From Verrucomicrobiota bacterium (lineage in GTDB: Bacteria > Verrucomicrobiota > Verrucomicrobiia > Chthoniobacterales > UBA10450): a stretch of 9,352 bases of DNA. The notes beneath the pieces are model-generated. The model saw only the letters and a program-made list of their open reading frames with translations, was not told where the DNA came from and searched no databases. Positions within the stretch are counted from its first letter, which is position 1. Every line of letters begins with the position of its first letter. Shown one piece after another: positions 1 through 7,932 of the stretch. The position numbers and the translations under genes were made by a program. The DNA lies in contig QHPZ01000256.1 of assembly GCA_003219225.1 (NCBI GenBank), forward strand, positions 1 through 9,352, in the 5' to 3' direction.

Positions 1-1
1 C

Positions 2-949
2 CGCCTGCCGCAAGACGGCCGTTTTCGCATCAAAGTCATGGGCAAGGAAGTTGACCTGCGTATCTCGATCCTGCCCACCGCACACGGCGAGAAAATTGTC
101 ATCCGTATTCTCGACAAAGCTTCGCTTACCGGCGGCATCGAGCAGATGGGTATCGACCAGGATACGCTCACCAAATTCAGGAAAGCGATTGACGCTCCGC
201 ACGGCATGATTCTCGTGACGGGGCCGACCGGCTCCGGAAAGACGACCACGCTTTACTCGGTTCTCCACGAGCTAAACAATCCGGTCTACAACATTGTCAC
301 CGTCGAAGACCCGATCGAGTACGAGCTGATGGGCATCAATCAGGTGGCGGTGCGCGCCGATATCGGTCTCGATTTCTCGTCCGCTCTGCGCTCCATCCTT
401 CGCCAGGACCCCGATATCGTGATGGTCGGCGAAATACGCGACAACGAAACGGCCGATATCGCGGTCAAGGCCGCCCTGACTGGTCACCAAGTCCTCAGCA
501 CGCTGCACACAAACGACGCCGCCGGCGCCATCACGCGCCTCGACGATATGGGCATCGAGCCATTCCTGATTTCGAGCTCAATTCTCATGACCTGCGCGCA
601 ACGACTCGTCCGGCGCATCTGTACGAATTGCCGCGAGGAATTTGTGCCGGAGCCGGAACTCCTGGAGCGACTCGCAATGGAGGACGCAAAGGGGACGGTG
701 TTTTACCACGGCGCCGGCTGCGATCGCTGCAAAGGCCGCGGTTACCTTGGACGGGTGGCGATTCTCGAAGTGCTGCCGGTGAGCGAAGCGATTCGCCGTT
801 TAATCATTAAGCGCGCTTCGGCTGCGGTCGTCAAAAACCAGGCGGTCAACGAGGGGATGAAAACTTTGCGCGTCGTCGGACTCGAGAAGGCGGTCGAAGG
901 CATCACTACGCTGGAGGAAATCTGGCGCGTCACGTCGGAGGATCATTAA
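2..949 (+). CDS. GspE/PilB-family secretion/pilus assembly ATPase (5' truncated)
   Basis: Cytoplasmic hexameric ATPase that powers assembly of type II secretion pseudopili or type IV pili. The reading frame is open from base 2, upstream of the ATG at 38, and already reads RLPQDGRFRIKV, which matches the conserved start of the catalytic domain. The true start and the N-terminal GspE/MshEN domain therefore lie outside the window. Visible motifs are Walker A GPTGSGKT at nt 221-244, an Asp box (VTVEDPIEYE), Walker B with the catalytic Glu of VGEIRD at nt 431, and a His box (LTGHQVLSTLHTND) with His at nt 485. A CxxC...CxxC zinc-binding module has Cys codons at nt 620, 629, 719 and 728. The wording of the His box and of the following AGAITRLDDMGIEPF is closer to GspE than to PilB as I remember them, but type II secretion and type IV pili cannot be separated here. 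It is the first visible gene of an operon with a roadblock protein and an MglA-like GTPase, so its activity may be under GTPase control. Confidence 0.95.
   Translation, partial: RLPQDGRFRIKVMGKEVDLRISILPTAHGEKIVIRILDKASLTGGIEQMGIDQDTLTKFRKAIDAPHGMILVTGPTGSGKTTTLYSVLHELNNPVYNIVTVEDPIEYELMGINQVAVRADIGLDFSSALRSILRQDPDIVMVGEIRDNETADIAVKAALTGHQVLSTLHTNDAAGAITRLDDMGIEPFLISSSILMTCAQRLVRRICTNCREEFVPEPELLERLAMEDAKGTVFYHGAGCDRCKGRGYLGRVAILEVLPVSEAIRRLIIKRASAAVVKNQAVNEGMKTLRVVGLEKAVEGITTLEEIWRVTSEDH
937..941 (+). promoter_or_regulatory. Shine-Dalgarno site of the 656-residue roadblock protein
   Basis: GGAGG lies inside the last codons of the upstream ATPase gene, with 10 bases between it and the ATG at 952. 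It supports this start and shows that the two genes are translated from one message. It is one of only two clear Shine-Dalgarno sites in the window. Confidence 0.7.
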
Positions 950-951
950 CG

Positions 952-2922
952 ATGCAAGTCCCTTTCCTCGATCTTTACCTGAAGCTGCGCGATAAAGCGC
1001 GCGCGCTCTGCGGCTGGGAAGTTGAAGTCGAGGCGCCGCCGCCAACATCGACAATCGCCGTCGTCAAACCCGAGAGCGAGCGGCTGAGCAAAACCGTCTT
1101 GCCAAATATGACGCGCCGGGTGGCAGCGGATACGCTCAGTGGCGCTGCGAGCGCAAAACCGTCGCCCCAAATTTCAATGACAGAGGGTTCGCGTCCGCGT
1201 GCTTCTGTCCGGGCGACGCCTTCCTGGTCGCCAAAATCCGCGGCCGCAATTGCTTTTGGCGCCGAAGTGAAGGCCGACCGTTCGATCTCGATTCGTTTGC
1301 GCGAGATCGTCGATAAACTACCGGTCGCCTCGACCAAGTCGCCGGAGACATTCGACTGCGATCGGAACATTCTGCTCCGCGCCTCCGAGATTGAAAAAGG
1401 AATGGCCGAAGGCAAACCGACCGTTTCGCTGGCCAGCATTTATCAACAAGCACCCGAGATTTTTGTACAGCGCCCACCGGCGGACGATCGCACCGAGGTG
1501 GCGCTGCCGTTCCAAACAGTCCTCGCCCAATTCATGACTTTGCAGGTGCGGCCGGATCAGGTCTGTGACGACGTTGTGCCGCAGGTAGAAACTCCCATCC
1601 TGCAGGTCACGCTCGAAGACACGGAACGTTTTGGCACCACCATCGAGCCGTTGCAAACTTCGCCGCTGCCTCCGGTCCGGGTCGAACCGGCGACCGCCAA
1701 AAGCATCGCCGCCGCCCAGCCCGAGGCAAGCGTCAGCGAGACTGTTAAGCCGCAGGCGCCGCGCACCGCCATCTCGCTGCTAGATCCGCCCTTCGCAAAA
1801 AAAGAATCGCGGCCGGCAAATGTTCCACCAAGTCCGCCCCCGCGACCCAAAATTCCAATCGATCTTCCACCGAACGGGACGGGTGTGCCCGCCTCTGAGA
1901 TAGTTCCAGCCTTAAGCGGGCCGCCCGTTCCAATGGTTCCGCCGCCCCCGATGCCGGTGTTGCCGCCGCGCATTCCGTTCCGGGTCACGGCGCCCTCGGA
2001 AGATATTCGTCCCAGGTTCATTCGAATTCCCGGGAGCGAGCCGCGCGGAGACGCTGCCGTGACAAGTAAGCCAGGTGCCGGGAAAGAAGAGCTGAAAATC
2101 GCCTTGTCGCTCCCGATGGTGTTGCACGAGCTGCCGGCGTTTCAATTGAATGGGAGTCCTGCGACTGTGCCCGAAGACGCACGCATTGAACTGCCGCTTT
2201 CGCTGATTGAACCCCAGCTCGCCAGCGGTCGTGTTGTCGTGTCGCCGACCGTTCTGCAAAAGGCGATACCGGAGGATTACCGCAATCTGCTCAAAGTCGA
2301 TCCCGTCGAAACACCGGTTACGTTGCCGCTGCAGGAGATCCTCAAAAATCTCCCCGGTGGCCTTCTGCGAATGCGCGCCGATCAGGAGGACATCGAGGTT
2401 CGCGAAAAGATTGAGACGCCGTTCTCGATCAAAGCGGACGAAGATGCGAAACGTTTTCAAGCTGCCGCCGACACCGCTGCTGCGTCTTCTGCGCAAACGG
2501 AAGAAGCAGCGCCAGCCAGCGAAAAGAGCGAGAGCGAAGCGACAGAAAAGTTCGACGCCAGAGTCGCGCTCGCCCGGATCGATGCGCTCCCGGGCGTTGC
2601 TGCTTGCGCGATCATGTTCGCCGATGGTCTGGCATTGGCCGGGAAACTGCCGGCCGAGCTCCTCGCCGACGGCCTCTGCGCCATGCTCTCGTCGGTCCTG
2701 CAGAAGATCGACACTCACCTCAGCGAAACGAAATTCGGCGCGCTCCAGGCGCTGACGCTGCACACGGCAAACGCGCCGCTCACTTTCGTCCGGCGCGATA
2801 ATATTTGTCTCGCACTGTTGCAGGCCGAAAGCGACCTGCCCGCCGCCAGCCGCGATCAGCTTGTTTCGATCGTCGAACAACTGTCCCACACCTACTCAGA
2901 CCAGCAACATGTCGATCATTAA
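952..2922 (+). CDS. Proline-rich protein with internal duplication and C-terminal roadblock/LC7-like domain
   Basis: A 656-residue protein of unknown precise role, with no signal peptide or membrane segment. After a low-complexity N-terminus, a unit at residues about 111-227 is repeated in diverged form at about 382-502. The two are separated by a proline-rich, probably disordered linker (densest at 286-342, with runs such as PPPPMP). A further acidic/Ala-rich linker (503-532) leads to a C-terminal domain at about 536-646. This begins ARIDALPGVAACAIMFADG and resembles roadblock/LC7 (MglB-like) domains: a conserved LPGV, a hydrophobic strand, then a DGLALAG-type turn. Roadblock domains dimerise and bind Ras-like GTPases. 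Since the next gene encodes an MglA-like GTPase and the previous one an assembly ATPase, a scaffold or GTPase-regulator role is a reasonable inference. The start at 952 is supported by a good Shine-Dalgarno site. The 3' end overlaps the next gene by 14 bases. Confidence 0.85.
   Translation: MQVPFLDLYLKLRDKARALCGWEVEVEAPPPTSTIAVVKPESERLSKTVLPNMTRRVAADTLSGAASAKPSPQISMTEGSRPRASVRATPSWSPKSAAAIAFGAEVKADRSISIRLREIVDKLPVASTKSPETFDCDRNILLRASEIEKGMAEGKPTVSLASIYQQAPEIFVQRPPADDRTEVALPFQTVLAQFMTLQVRPDQVCDDVVPQVETPILQVTLEDTERFGTTIEPLQTSPLPPVRVEPATAKSIAAAQPEASVSETVKPQAPRTAISLLDPPFAKKESRPANVPPSPPPRPKIPIDLPPNGTGVPASEIVPALSGPPVPMVPPPPMPVLPPRIPFRVTAPSEDIRPRFIRIPGSEPRGDAAVTSKPGAGKEELKIALSLPMVLHELPAFQLNGSPATVPEDARIELPLSLIEPQLASGRVVVSPTVLQKAIPEDYRNLLKVDPVETPVTLPLQEILKNLPGGLLRMRADQEDIEVREKIETPFSIKADEDAKRFQAAADTAAASSAQTEEAAPASEKSESEATEKFDARVALARIDALPGVAACAIMFADGLALAGKLPAELLADGLCAMLSSVLQKIDTHLSETKFGALQALTLHTANAPLTFVRRDNICLALLQAESDLPAASRDQLVSIVEQLSHTYSDQQHVDH
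1282..1632 (+). repeat. Internal repeat unit 1 of the roadblock protein (residues 111-227)
   Basis: This is the first copy of a diverged protein-level duplication. In order it holds a short hydrophobic motif (SIRLREIVDKLP, 113-124), a longer element (about 140-172, with EIEKGMAEG and QQAPEIF), a second short motif (VALPFQTVLAQF, 183-194) and a tail from VRPDQ to EDTERF (199-227). Each block has a counterpart in the same order in unit 2. Confidence 0.65.
2095..2457 (+). repeat. Internal repeat unit 2 of the roadblock protein (residues 382-502)
   Basis: This is the second copy of the duplication. It holds KIALSLPMVLHELP (382-395), an element at 412-446 with LIEPQLASG and IPEDY, VTLPLQEILKNLP (456-468), and a tail from MRADQ to EDAKRF (474-502). 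The 29-residue tails of the two copies align without a gap and share 11 identical residues by my count, including the order R.DQ, ETP and ED..RF. Offsets between copies stay within 271-275 residues across all blocks. This consistency argues for a real duplication rather than chance resemblance. Confidence 0.65.
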
Positions 2923-3961
2923 TTACGCCAGCCGCGAGATTCAGTTCAAAATCGTCTACTACGGTCCCGATCTTTGCGGTAAGACCACGAACCTGCAGTA
3001 CATTCATCAGCGGATTAACCCGCAGAACCGTGGCGACCTCATCTCGCTCGCCACCGCTTCCGACCGGACACTCTTCTTCGATTTTCTGCCGCTCAACGCG
3101 GTCGTGATCAAAGGTTTCGTCACCAAGTTCCAGCTCTACACCGTGCCGGGGCAGGTCATTTATAACGCGACGCGGCAGCTTGTCCTCCGCAGCGTCGACG
3201 GGGTCATTTTTGTGGCCGATTCGCAATGGGAAAAAATGGAGGAGAACGTCGAGAGCTTTAAGAACCTGGGGGACAACCTCGCCCAACAGAATATTTCGAT
3301 CGACGACGTCCCGCTCGTCCTCGAATACAACAAGCGCGACCTGCCGAACATCGCGCCCATAAATTACATGGAGTACGTGCTGAACAACCGGAAAAAACGG
3401 CTTCAGAGTTTTGAGGTCATCTCGAGCACCGGGCAAAACGTCTTCGCCGCGCTCAATGCGGTGTCGCAAATCCTGCTCCACAAGTTCAGCAAGCAAAAAG
3501 ATATTCCGCAGGGGCCGCCCCTGCCGGTCGCGATTCCAGTCGAGCCGCCCGTTGCCCAAACTCATTTTCTCAAAAAATCGGAGGCGGAATTGACGGTGGT
3601 GATCGATCGCGGCGGCAACGTGATTTCGCAATCAGGCGACATGAGCGCGATGGACGTGACCGTGATCGCGGCGCTCGCCGCCGGTTCATTCGCCGCCACG
3701 CGAGAGCTGGCCCGCCGCATCGGCGAGCTCGAATTCAACGCGCTCTATCATCAGGGCAACGGCAGCCACATGTTCATGAACTCGGTCGATGACGACACGA
3801 TCATGAACACCGTGTTCGGCACCTGCACCAACGTCGGCCTGGTGCGATTTTATTCCGCCAGCGCTGCGCAGCGCATCGCGACGATCTTAACAACGCTGCG
3901 CCACAGCACCCACACCGTCGCCTTTCAGCCCTCAGCCGCGCCCGTCTTCGCTGATCGCTAA
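2909..3961 (+). CDS. mglA: MglA-type small GTPase fused to a C-terminal roadblock domain
   Basis: A 350-residue two-domain protein. Residues 1-195 are an MglA-type GTPase. The start MSIINYASREIQFKIVYYG is the family's usual N-terminus, which is why I choose the ATG at 2909 over an in-frame ATG 48 bases upstream. The P-loop is GPDLCGKT (19-26). The switch II region reads YTVPGQ, with Thr78 in place of the usual Asp, as in MglA proteins. The base-specificity motif is NKRD (141-144). A proline-rich linker (about 200-222) leads to a domain at about 225-330 (ELTVVIDRGGNVISQSGDM onward, ending in TNVGLVRFYSA) that resembles roadblock/LC7. In Myxococcus MglA-GTP marks the leading pole and MglB, a separate roadblock protein, is its GAP. 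Here the GTPase carries a roadblock domain in cis. No Shine-Dalgarno site precedes the start, which overlaps the upstream gene by 14 bases, so translational coupling is likely. The gene ends 10 bases from the convergent fabF. Confidence 0.93.
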   Translation: MSIINYASREIQFKIVYYGPDLCGKTTNLQYIHQRINPQNRGDLISLATASDRTLFFDFLPLNAVVIKGFVTKFQLYTVPGQVIYNATRQLVLRSVDGVIFVADSQWEKMEENVESFKNLGDNLAQQNISIDDVPLVLEYNKRDLPNIAPINYMEYVLNNRKKRLQSFEVISSTGQNVFAALNAVSQILLHKFSKQKDIPQGPPLPVAIPVEPPVAQTHFLKKSEAELTVVIDRGGNVISQSGDMSAMDVTVIAALAAGSFAATRELARRIGELEFNALYHQGNGSHMFMNSVDDDTIMNTVFGTCTNVGLVRFYSASAAQRIATILTTLRHSTHTVAFQPSAAPVFADR

Positions 3962-3971
3962 GATCGAGGAC

Positions 3972-5219
<1,248 letters not shown>

Positions 5220-5220
5220 A

Positions 5221-5304
5221 GTGATGAGTGACAGATGATGAGTGACGAGACCAGAAGAGGAAGCGCGAGAATTAACTCGTCACTGGTCACTTGTCACTGA
5301 TCAG
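5221..5304. repeat. Imperfect inverted repeat with TCACT/AGTGA words between guaB3 and fabF
   Basis: The left arm (5221-5249) and right arm (5276-5304) are 29 bases each and pair at 23 of 29 positions by my count, around a 26-base loop. Each arm is itself internally repetitive: the left arm holds two copies of GATGAGTGAC, and the right arm holds three spaced TCACT words. It fills almost the whole gap between the guaB3 stop (5306) and the fabF start (5219). There is no T-run after it in the leftward direction, so it does not look like a simple intrinsic terminator. It could be a dispersed intergenic repeat, a transcript-stabilising hairpin, or a structure covering the fabF translation start. 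Confidence 0.75.
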
Positions 5305-5305
5305 T

Positions 5306-6484
5306 TTACCTCGCTCCCATTCCGACGCTCTGGACAGTCTGAAAGAGTTTGCCTTCGGTGCGGATGGAAGGCGCGATGATGATCTCGGTCTGTTGGAACT
5401 CGGCGATGTCGCGCGCGCCGACGTTGCCCATGCAGGTGGTGATCGCGCCGACGAGATTCTGGCTGCCATCATCGACATCGGCCGGGCCGAACAAAATTTG
5501 CCGGAGCGAGCCGGTCACGCCGACTTTGATTCGCGTGCCGCGCGGGAGATTGACATGCGGCGTGGCCATTCCCCAGTGATAGCCACGCCCCGGTGCTTCC
5601 TCGGCTTTGGCAAACGCGCTGCCCACCATCACCGCATCCGCTCCACAGGCGAGCGCTTTGCAAACATCGCCGCCGTTGGTCATTCCACCGTCGGTGATGA
5701 TCGGCACGTAGCGCGCCGTTTTCTTGAAGTAGGCGTCGCGTGCCGCCGCGCAATCCACTGTCGCCGTCACCTGCGGGACGCCGAGCCCGAGCACGCCGCG
5801 CGAGGTGCACGCTGCTCCCGGCCCTACGCCGACCAACACCGCGGCCGGCCCGCATTCCATGATCTCGAGAGTCAGCTCGTAGCCGACCGTGTTTCCGACG
5901 ATCACGGGAATGCGCATCTCCGCGCAAAATTTTGCTAGGTCGAGTGACTTGTACTCCGAGGAAATGTGGCGCACCGTGGAAACGGTGCTTTGCACGACGA
6001 AAACATCCGCGCCCGCTGCTTCGGCCAATTTGCCGAACGCGGCTGCGCGTTGCGGAATGCAACTCACCGCCGCCAGCGCGCCGCCGTCTTTGATCTGGCG
6101 GATGCGCGCGGCAATCAAATCCTCCTGCACCGGCTCCTGGTAAATCTTTTGCAGCAGCCCCGTGATTTCGGACTTGTCCGTCTCGACAATTTTCTCGAGG
6201 ACCTCGGGTGGATTTTTGTAGCGGGTCTGCACGCCTTCGAGGTTGAGCACGGCAAGTCCGCCGAGCTTACTTATCCCAATGGCGAAGCGCACATCGACGA
6301 CGCCGTCCATCGCGCTCGCCAGGATCGGGATTTTCAGTTCCAGCGGTTTCGCGTTTTTGCGTGGCAAACGAAAACCGAAGTCCACTTCGTTTGGATTGAT
6401 CGTCACCCGGCCGGGGACGAGCGCAATTTCGTCAAAGCCGTAGGTCACGCGCGCCTTGCGATTGCGGCCGATCCACATTCCCAT
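5306..6484 (-). CDS. guaB3: GuaB3-family IMP dehydrogenase (no CBS domains)
   Basis: A 392-residue TIM-barrel enzyme expected to oxidise IMP to XMP with NAD+, the first committed step of GMP synthesis. The sequence follows GuaB3 rather than classical GuaB: the N-terminus IGRNRKARVTYGFDEIALVP, then LGGLAVLNLEGVQTRY, the catalytic loop GPGAACTSRGVLGLGVPQ with Cys226, the phosphate-site segment TDGGMTNGGD with Asp265, and GRGYHWGMATPH in the flap region. The tandem CBS domains of classical GuaB (about 490 residues) are absent, as is normal for this family, so regulation by ATP/GTP binding to a CBS module is not expected. The ATG at 6484 is preceded by GGAG at 10 bases. The start lies 1 base after the stop of the zinc-ribbon gene, so it is probably cotranscribed with the TonB-type genes. 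GMP reductase is a less likely reading. Confidence 0.9.
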   Translation of the reverse strand: MGMWIGRNRKARVTYGFDEIALVPGRVTINPNEVDFGFRLPRKNAKPLELKIPILASAMDGVVDVRFAIGISKLGGLAVLNLEGVQTRYKNPPEVLEKIVETDKSEITGLLQKIYQEPVQEDLIAARIRQIKDGGALAAVSCIPQRAAAFGKLAEAAGADVFVVQSTVSTVRHISSEYKSLDLAKFCAEMRIPVIVGNTVGYELTLEIMECGPAAVLVGVGPGAACTSRGVLGLGVPQVTATVDCAAARDAYFKKTARYVPIITDGGMTNGGDVCKALACGADAVMVGSAFAKAEEAPGRGYHWGMATPHVNLPRGTRIKVGVTGSLRQILFGPADVDDGSQNLVGAITTCMGNVGARDIAEFQQTEIIIAPSIRTEGKLFQTVQSVGMGAR

Positions 6485-6485
6485 T

Positions 6486-6725
6486 TTAAATACGCTCCAT
6501 TCTAAATCGTTCGTTCAAGCTTCCGCAGCGCGGACAGCGCGGCAGCAGAGCGTCGGTGCGATCTTCAAATTCCAACGCACACATCACGCAACGCAGCCGG
6601 TGCCGTAAAGCTCGTCGCTCGCGTCGCCCGCGCTTCCATTCTCCCACTATCCAGAAGAGAAAAACCGCCGCAAGAAAAAGCAGCAGATAAATCGTGACCA
6701 GCGCAGTGAGCGTGACTCGAATCAC
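6486..6725 (-). CDS. Small membrane-anchored zinc-ribbon protein
   Basis: A 79-residue protein that I cannot assign to a named family. The N-terminal hydrophobic segment (about residues 4-28, LTALVTIYLLLFLAAVFLFW) is followed by a strongly basic stretch (31-45). By the positive-inside rule this places the C-terminus in the cytoplasm. The C-terminal part carries CVMC (Cys46, Cys49) and CPRC (Cys64, Cys67), a CxxC-x14-CxxC arrangement typical of zinc ribbons. It begins with GTG, and that codon overlaps the TGA of the TonB-like gene as GTGA. Its stop is 1 base from the guaB3 start. The overlap and the clear motif argue that it is a real gene in spite of its size. A role as accessory or metal-binding subunit of the neighbouring membrane complex is possible but only inferred from position. 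Confidence 0.75.
   Translation of the reverse strand: MIRVTLTALVTIYLLLFLAAVFLFWIVGEWKRGRRERRALRHRLRCVMCALEFEDRTDALLPRCPRCGSLNERFRMERI
6495..6498 (-). promoter_or_regulatory. Shine-Dalgarno site of guaB3
   Basis: GGAG on the - strand lies within the last codons of the zinc-ribbon gene, 10 bases before the guaB3 ATG. It favours the ATG at 6484 over the in-frame ATG two codons later. Confidence 0.55.
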
Positions 6726-7510
6726 GGGGTTCTCGTCGGGGCTGGTTTCGGCGGCAGGACGTCATTTCCAAATTCGACCGTCGCCACTCCCCAAACGAGC
6801 GACTGCGAGGTTGCTGCGGAGGTTGTCGATCTTGCCGGAAAACGGCAGAGCATCAGATAATGGCGCGCCTGCTCGTCCAACGCGGGATCGCCCGACGAAT
6901 TGAGTGCGAACGAATAGCGCACTTCGCCGCCTTCGCTGAGCGCGATGCGAAACCGAATCGCCTGCGGTGGCTCGTTCGTCGATGCGGCAAAAGCAGGCGG
7001 CGGCAGATTTGGCGCGCCGAAAGCGGCAAGTTCGCCAGAGAACAAAACTGTCGTCGGTGTAGTGACGAAAGCAGGCGCCGGTTCGCGCGCGGTTGGAACG
7101 GGACCCGGTGGCTGCGAACTCGGCGTGCGAAGATCGACAATTGCCGGCGGGACGCGCTTCAGCGCGGGAGCGCTGGTGAGATACGACGGCACATGATTTG
7201 TTTTTGGCAGCGCACGCAGCCTTGCCTCGGGCGGCCGCTGCGTCGCAAAGGCCAGCGCCGGATCTTCGGCGTCGATCCAGCGCAGCAACGTTCGGCCCTC
7301 ATCGGAATTGGCCGAGATTAAACTCACGTGGGCAGGCGGAGGCAGGAGTGCGACGGTCGGGGGATAGACGATCTGAAAAACATAAAAGCAAAACGCGTGA
7401 CCGAGCAGCGACAGAAACAAAAAGGCGATGATCGCCCGCCGGCGCTGACGCGGTGGTTCCCAACTAAAAAGCAGCGGTGCAGGCGCAGCCTGAGCGGCGG
7501 GAGCATTCAT
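6722..7510 (-). CDS. TonB-like energy-transducing protein
   Basis: A 262-residue protein with TonB architecture. A cytoplasmic N-terminus with a basic cluster (21-25) leads into one transmembrane segment (about 26-49), which contains Ser34 and His38. This SxxxH spacing is the motif E. coli TonB uses (Ser16, His20) to couple to ExbB/ExbD. A long Pro/Ala-rich periplasmic spacer (about 50-180) follows. The C-terminal domain (about 185-250) has the TonB_C pattern: FRIALSEGGEVRYSFALN, then SSGDPALDEQA, then CRFPA. Immediately upstream genes encode ExbD and ExbB, so it probably uses the proton gradient to drive an outer-membrane process. The start ATG overlaps the exbD stop as ATGA. No TonB-dependent receptor is in the window, so the substrate is unknown. 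A TolA-like role is an alternative. Confidence 0.85.
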   Translation of the reverse strand: MNAPAAQAAPAPLLFSWEPPRQRRRAIIAFLFLSLLGHAFCFYVFQIVYPPTVALLPPPAHVSLISANSDEGRTLLRWIDAEDPALAFATQRPPEARLRALPKTNHVPSYLTSAPALKRVPPAIVDLRTPSSQPPGPVPTAREPAPAFVTTPTTVLFSGELAAFGAPNLPPPAFAASTNEPPQAIRFRIALSEGGEVRYSFALNSSGDPALDEQARHYLMLCRFPARSTTSAATSQSLVWGVATVEFGNDVLPPKPAPTRTP

Positions 7511-7911
7511 TCGCCCGGGCTCGTGGCGAGCGCCACCGAAGTGATCCCATGTTCCAAAGCGGCGTTCGCCACTTGCACAACCAGTTGATACGGCGTGAAA
7601 CGGTCTGCGCGAATAATGAGCGAGTTGCTCTGAGTTCTTGCTGTGTCCAGCAGGGGACCAAGTTGTTCGAGTGTGATCTTTTGCTCGCGGAAGTAAATCG
7701 CCGGCGCGGCGCCGCCGGTGATGCTGATGATTTGCTGATTAAGCTGCGGGCCGAGCGTAAAGCGGGAAAATGGCATCGAAACGGCGATGCCCGGCTGCAA
7801 AATAAAATTCGAGCTGAGCAGCAGAAAGAACACGAGCAGAAAAAGGATATCGAGTAGCGGGATAATCAGCAGCCAGCCGAAGTTGTATTGCTTCGTGCGG
7901 CTCAGTTTCAT
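7507..7911 (-). CDS. exbD: ExbD/TolR-family proton channel subunit
   Basis: A 134-residue inner-membrane protein, about the usual length for ExbD. A short cytoplasmic N-terminus is followed by one transmembrane helix (about 14-36, IPLLDILFLLVFFLLLSSNF). This holds Asp21, the equivalent of the proton-carrying Asp25 of E. coli ExbD. The periplasmic domain ends with the family pattern SLIIRADRFTPYQLVVQVAN and GITSVALAT. It pairs with ExbB to form the ion-driven motor that energises TonB-like proteins. It starts 21 bases after the exbB stop without a convincing Shine-Dalgarno site, and its stop overlaps the start of the TonB-like gene. TolR is a possible alternative name, but no tolB or pal gene is seen. 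Confidence 0.92.
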   Translation of the reverse strand: MKLSRTKQYNFGWLLIIPLLDILFLLVFFLLLSSNFILQPGIAVSMPFSRFTLGPQLNQQIISITGGAAPAIYFREQKITLEQLGPLLDTARTQSNSLIIRADRFTPYQLVVQVANAALEHGITSVALATSPGE

Positions 7912-7932
7912 CTCGCCCGAGCGATTGTCGAT

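Noticed and set aside
1557..2021. A 154-codon Gly-rich open frame on the - strand
   Set aside because: The Gly runs are the complement of the proline codons in the linker of the + strand protein, so this is a composition shadow.
1912..2889. A 325-codon open frame on the - strand opposite the roadblock protein gene
   Set aside because: Its translation has no recognisable motif and is rich in Arg, and it lies fully antisense to a gene with clear domain structure and internal homology. GC-rich codon bias often opens such frames.
2861..2908. N-terminal extension of the MglA-like GTPase from an upstream ATG
   Set aside because: The 16 added residues (MFRSSNNCPTPTQTSN) are unlike the family. The MSIINYASRE start at 2909 matches known MglA proteins.
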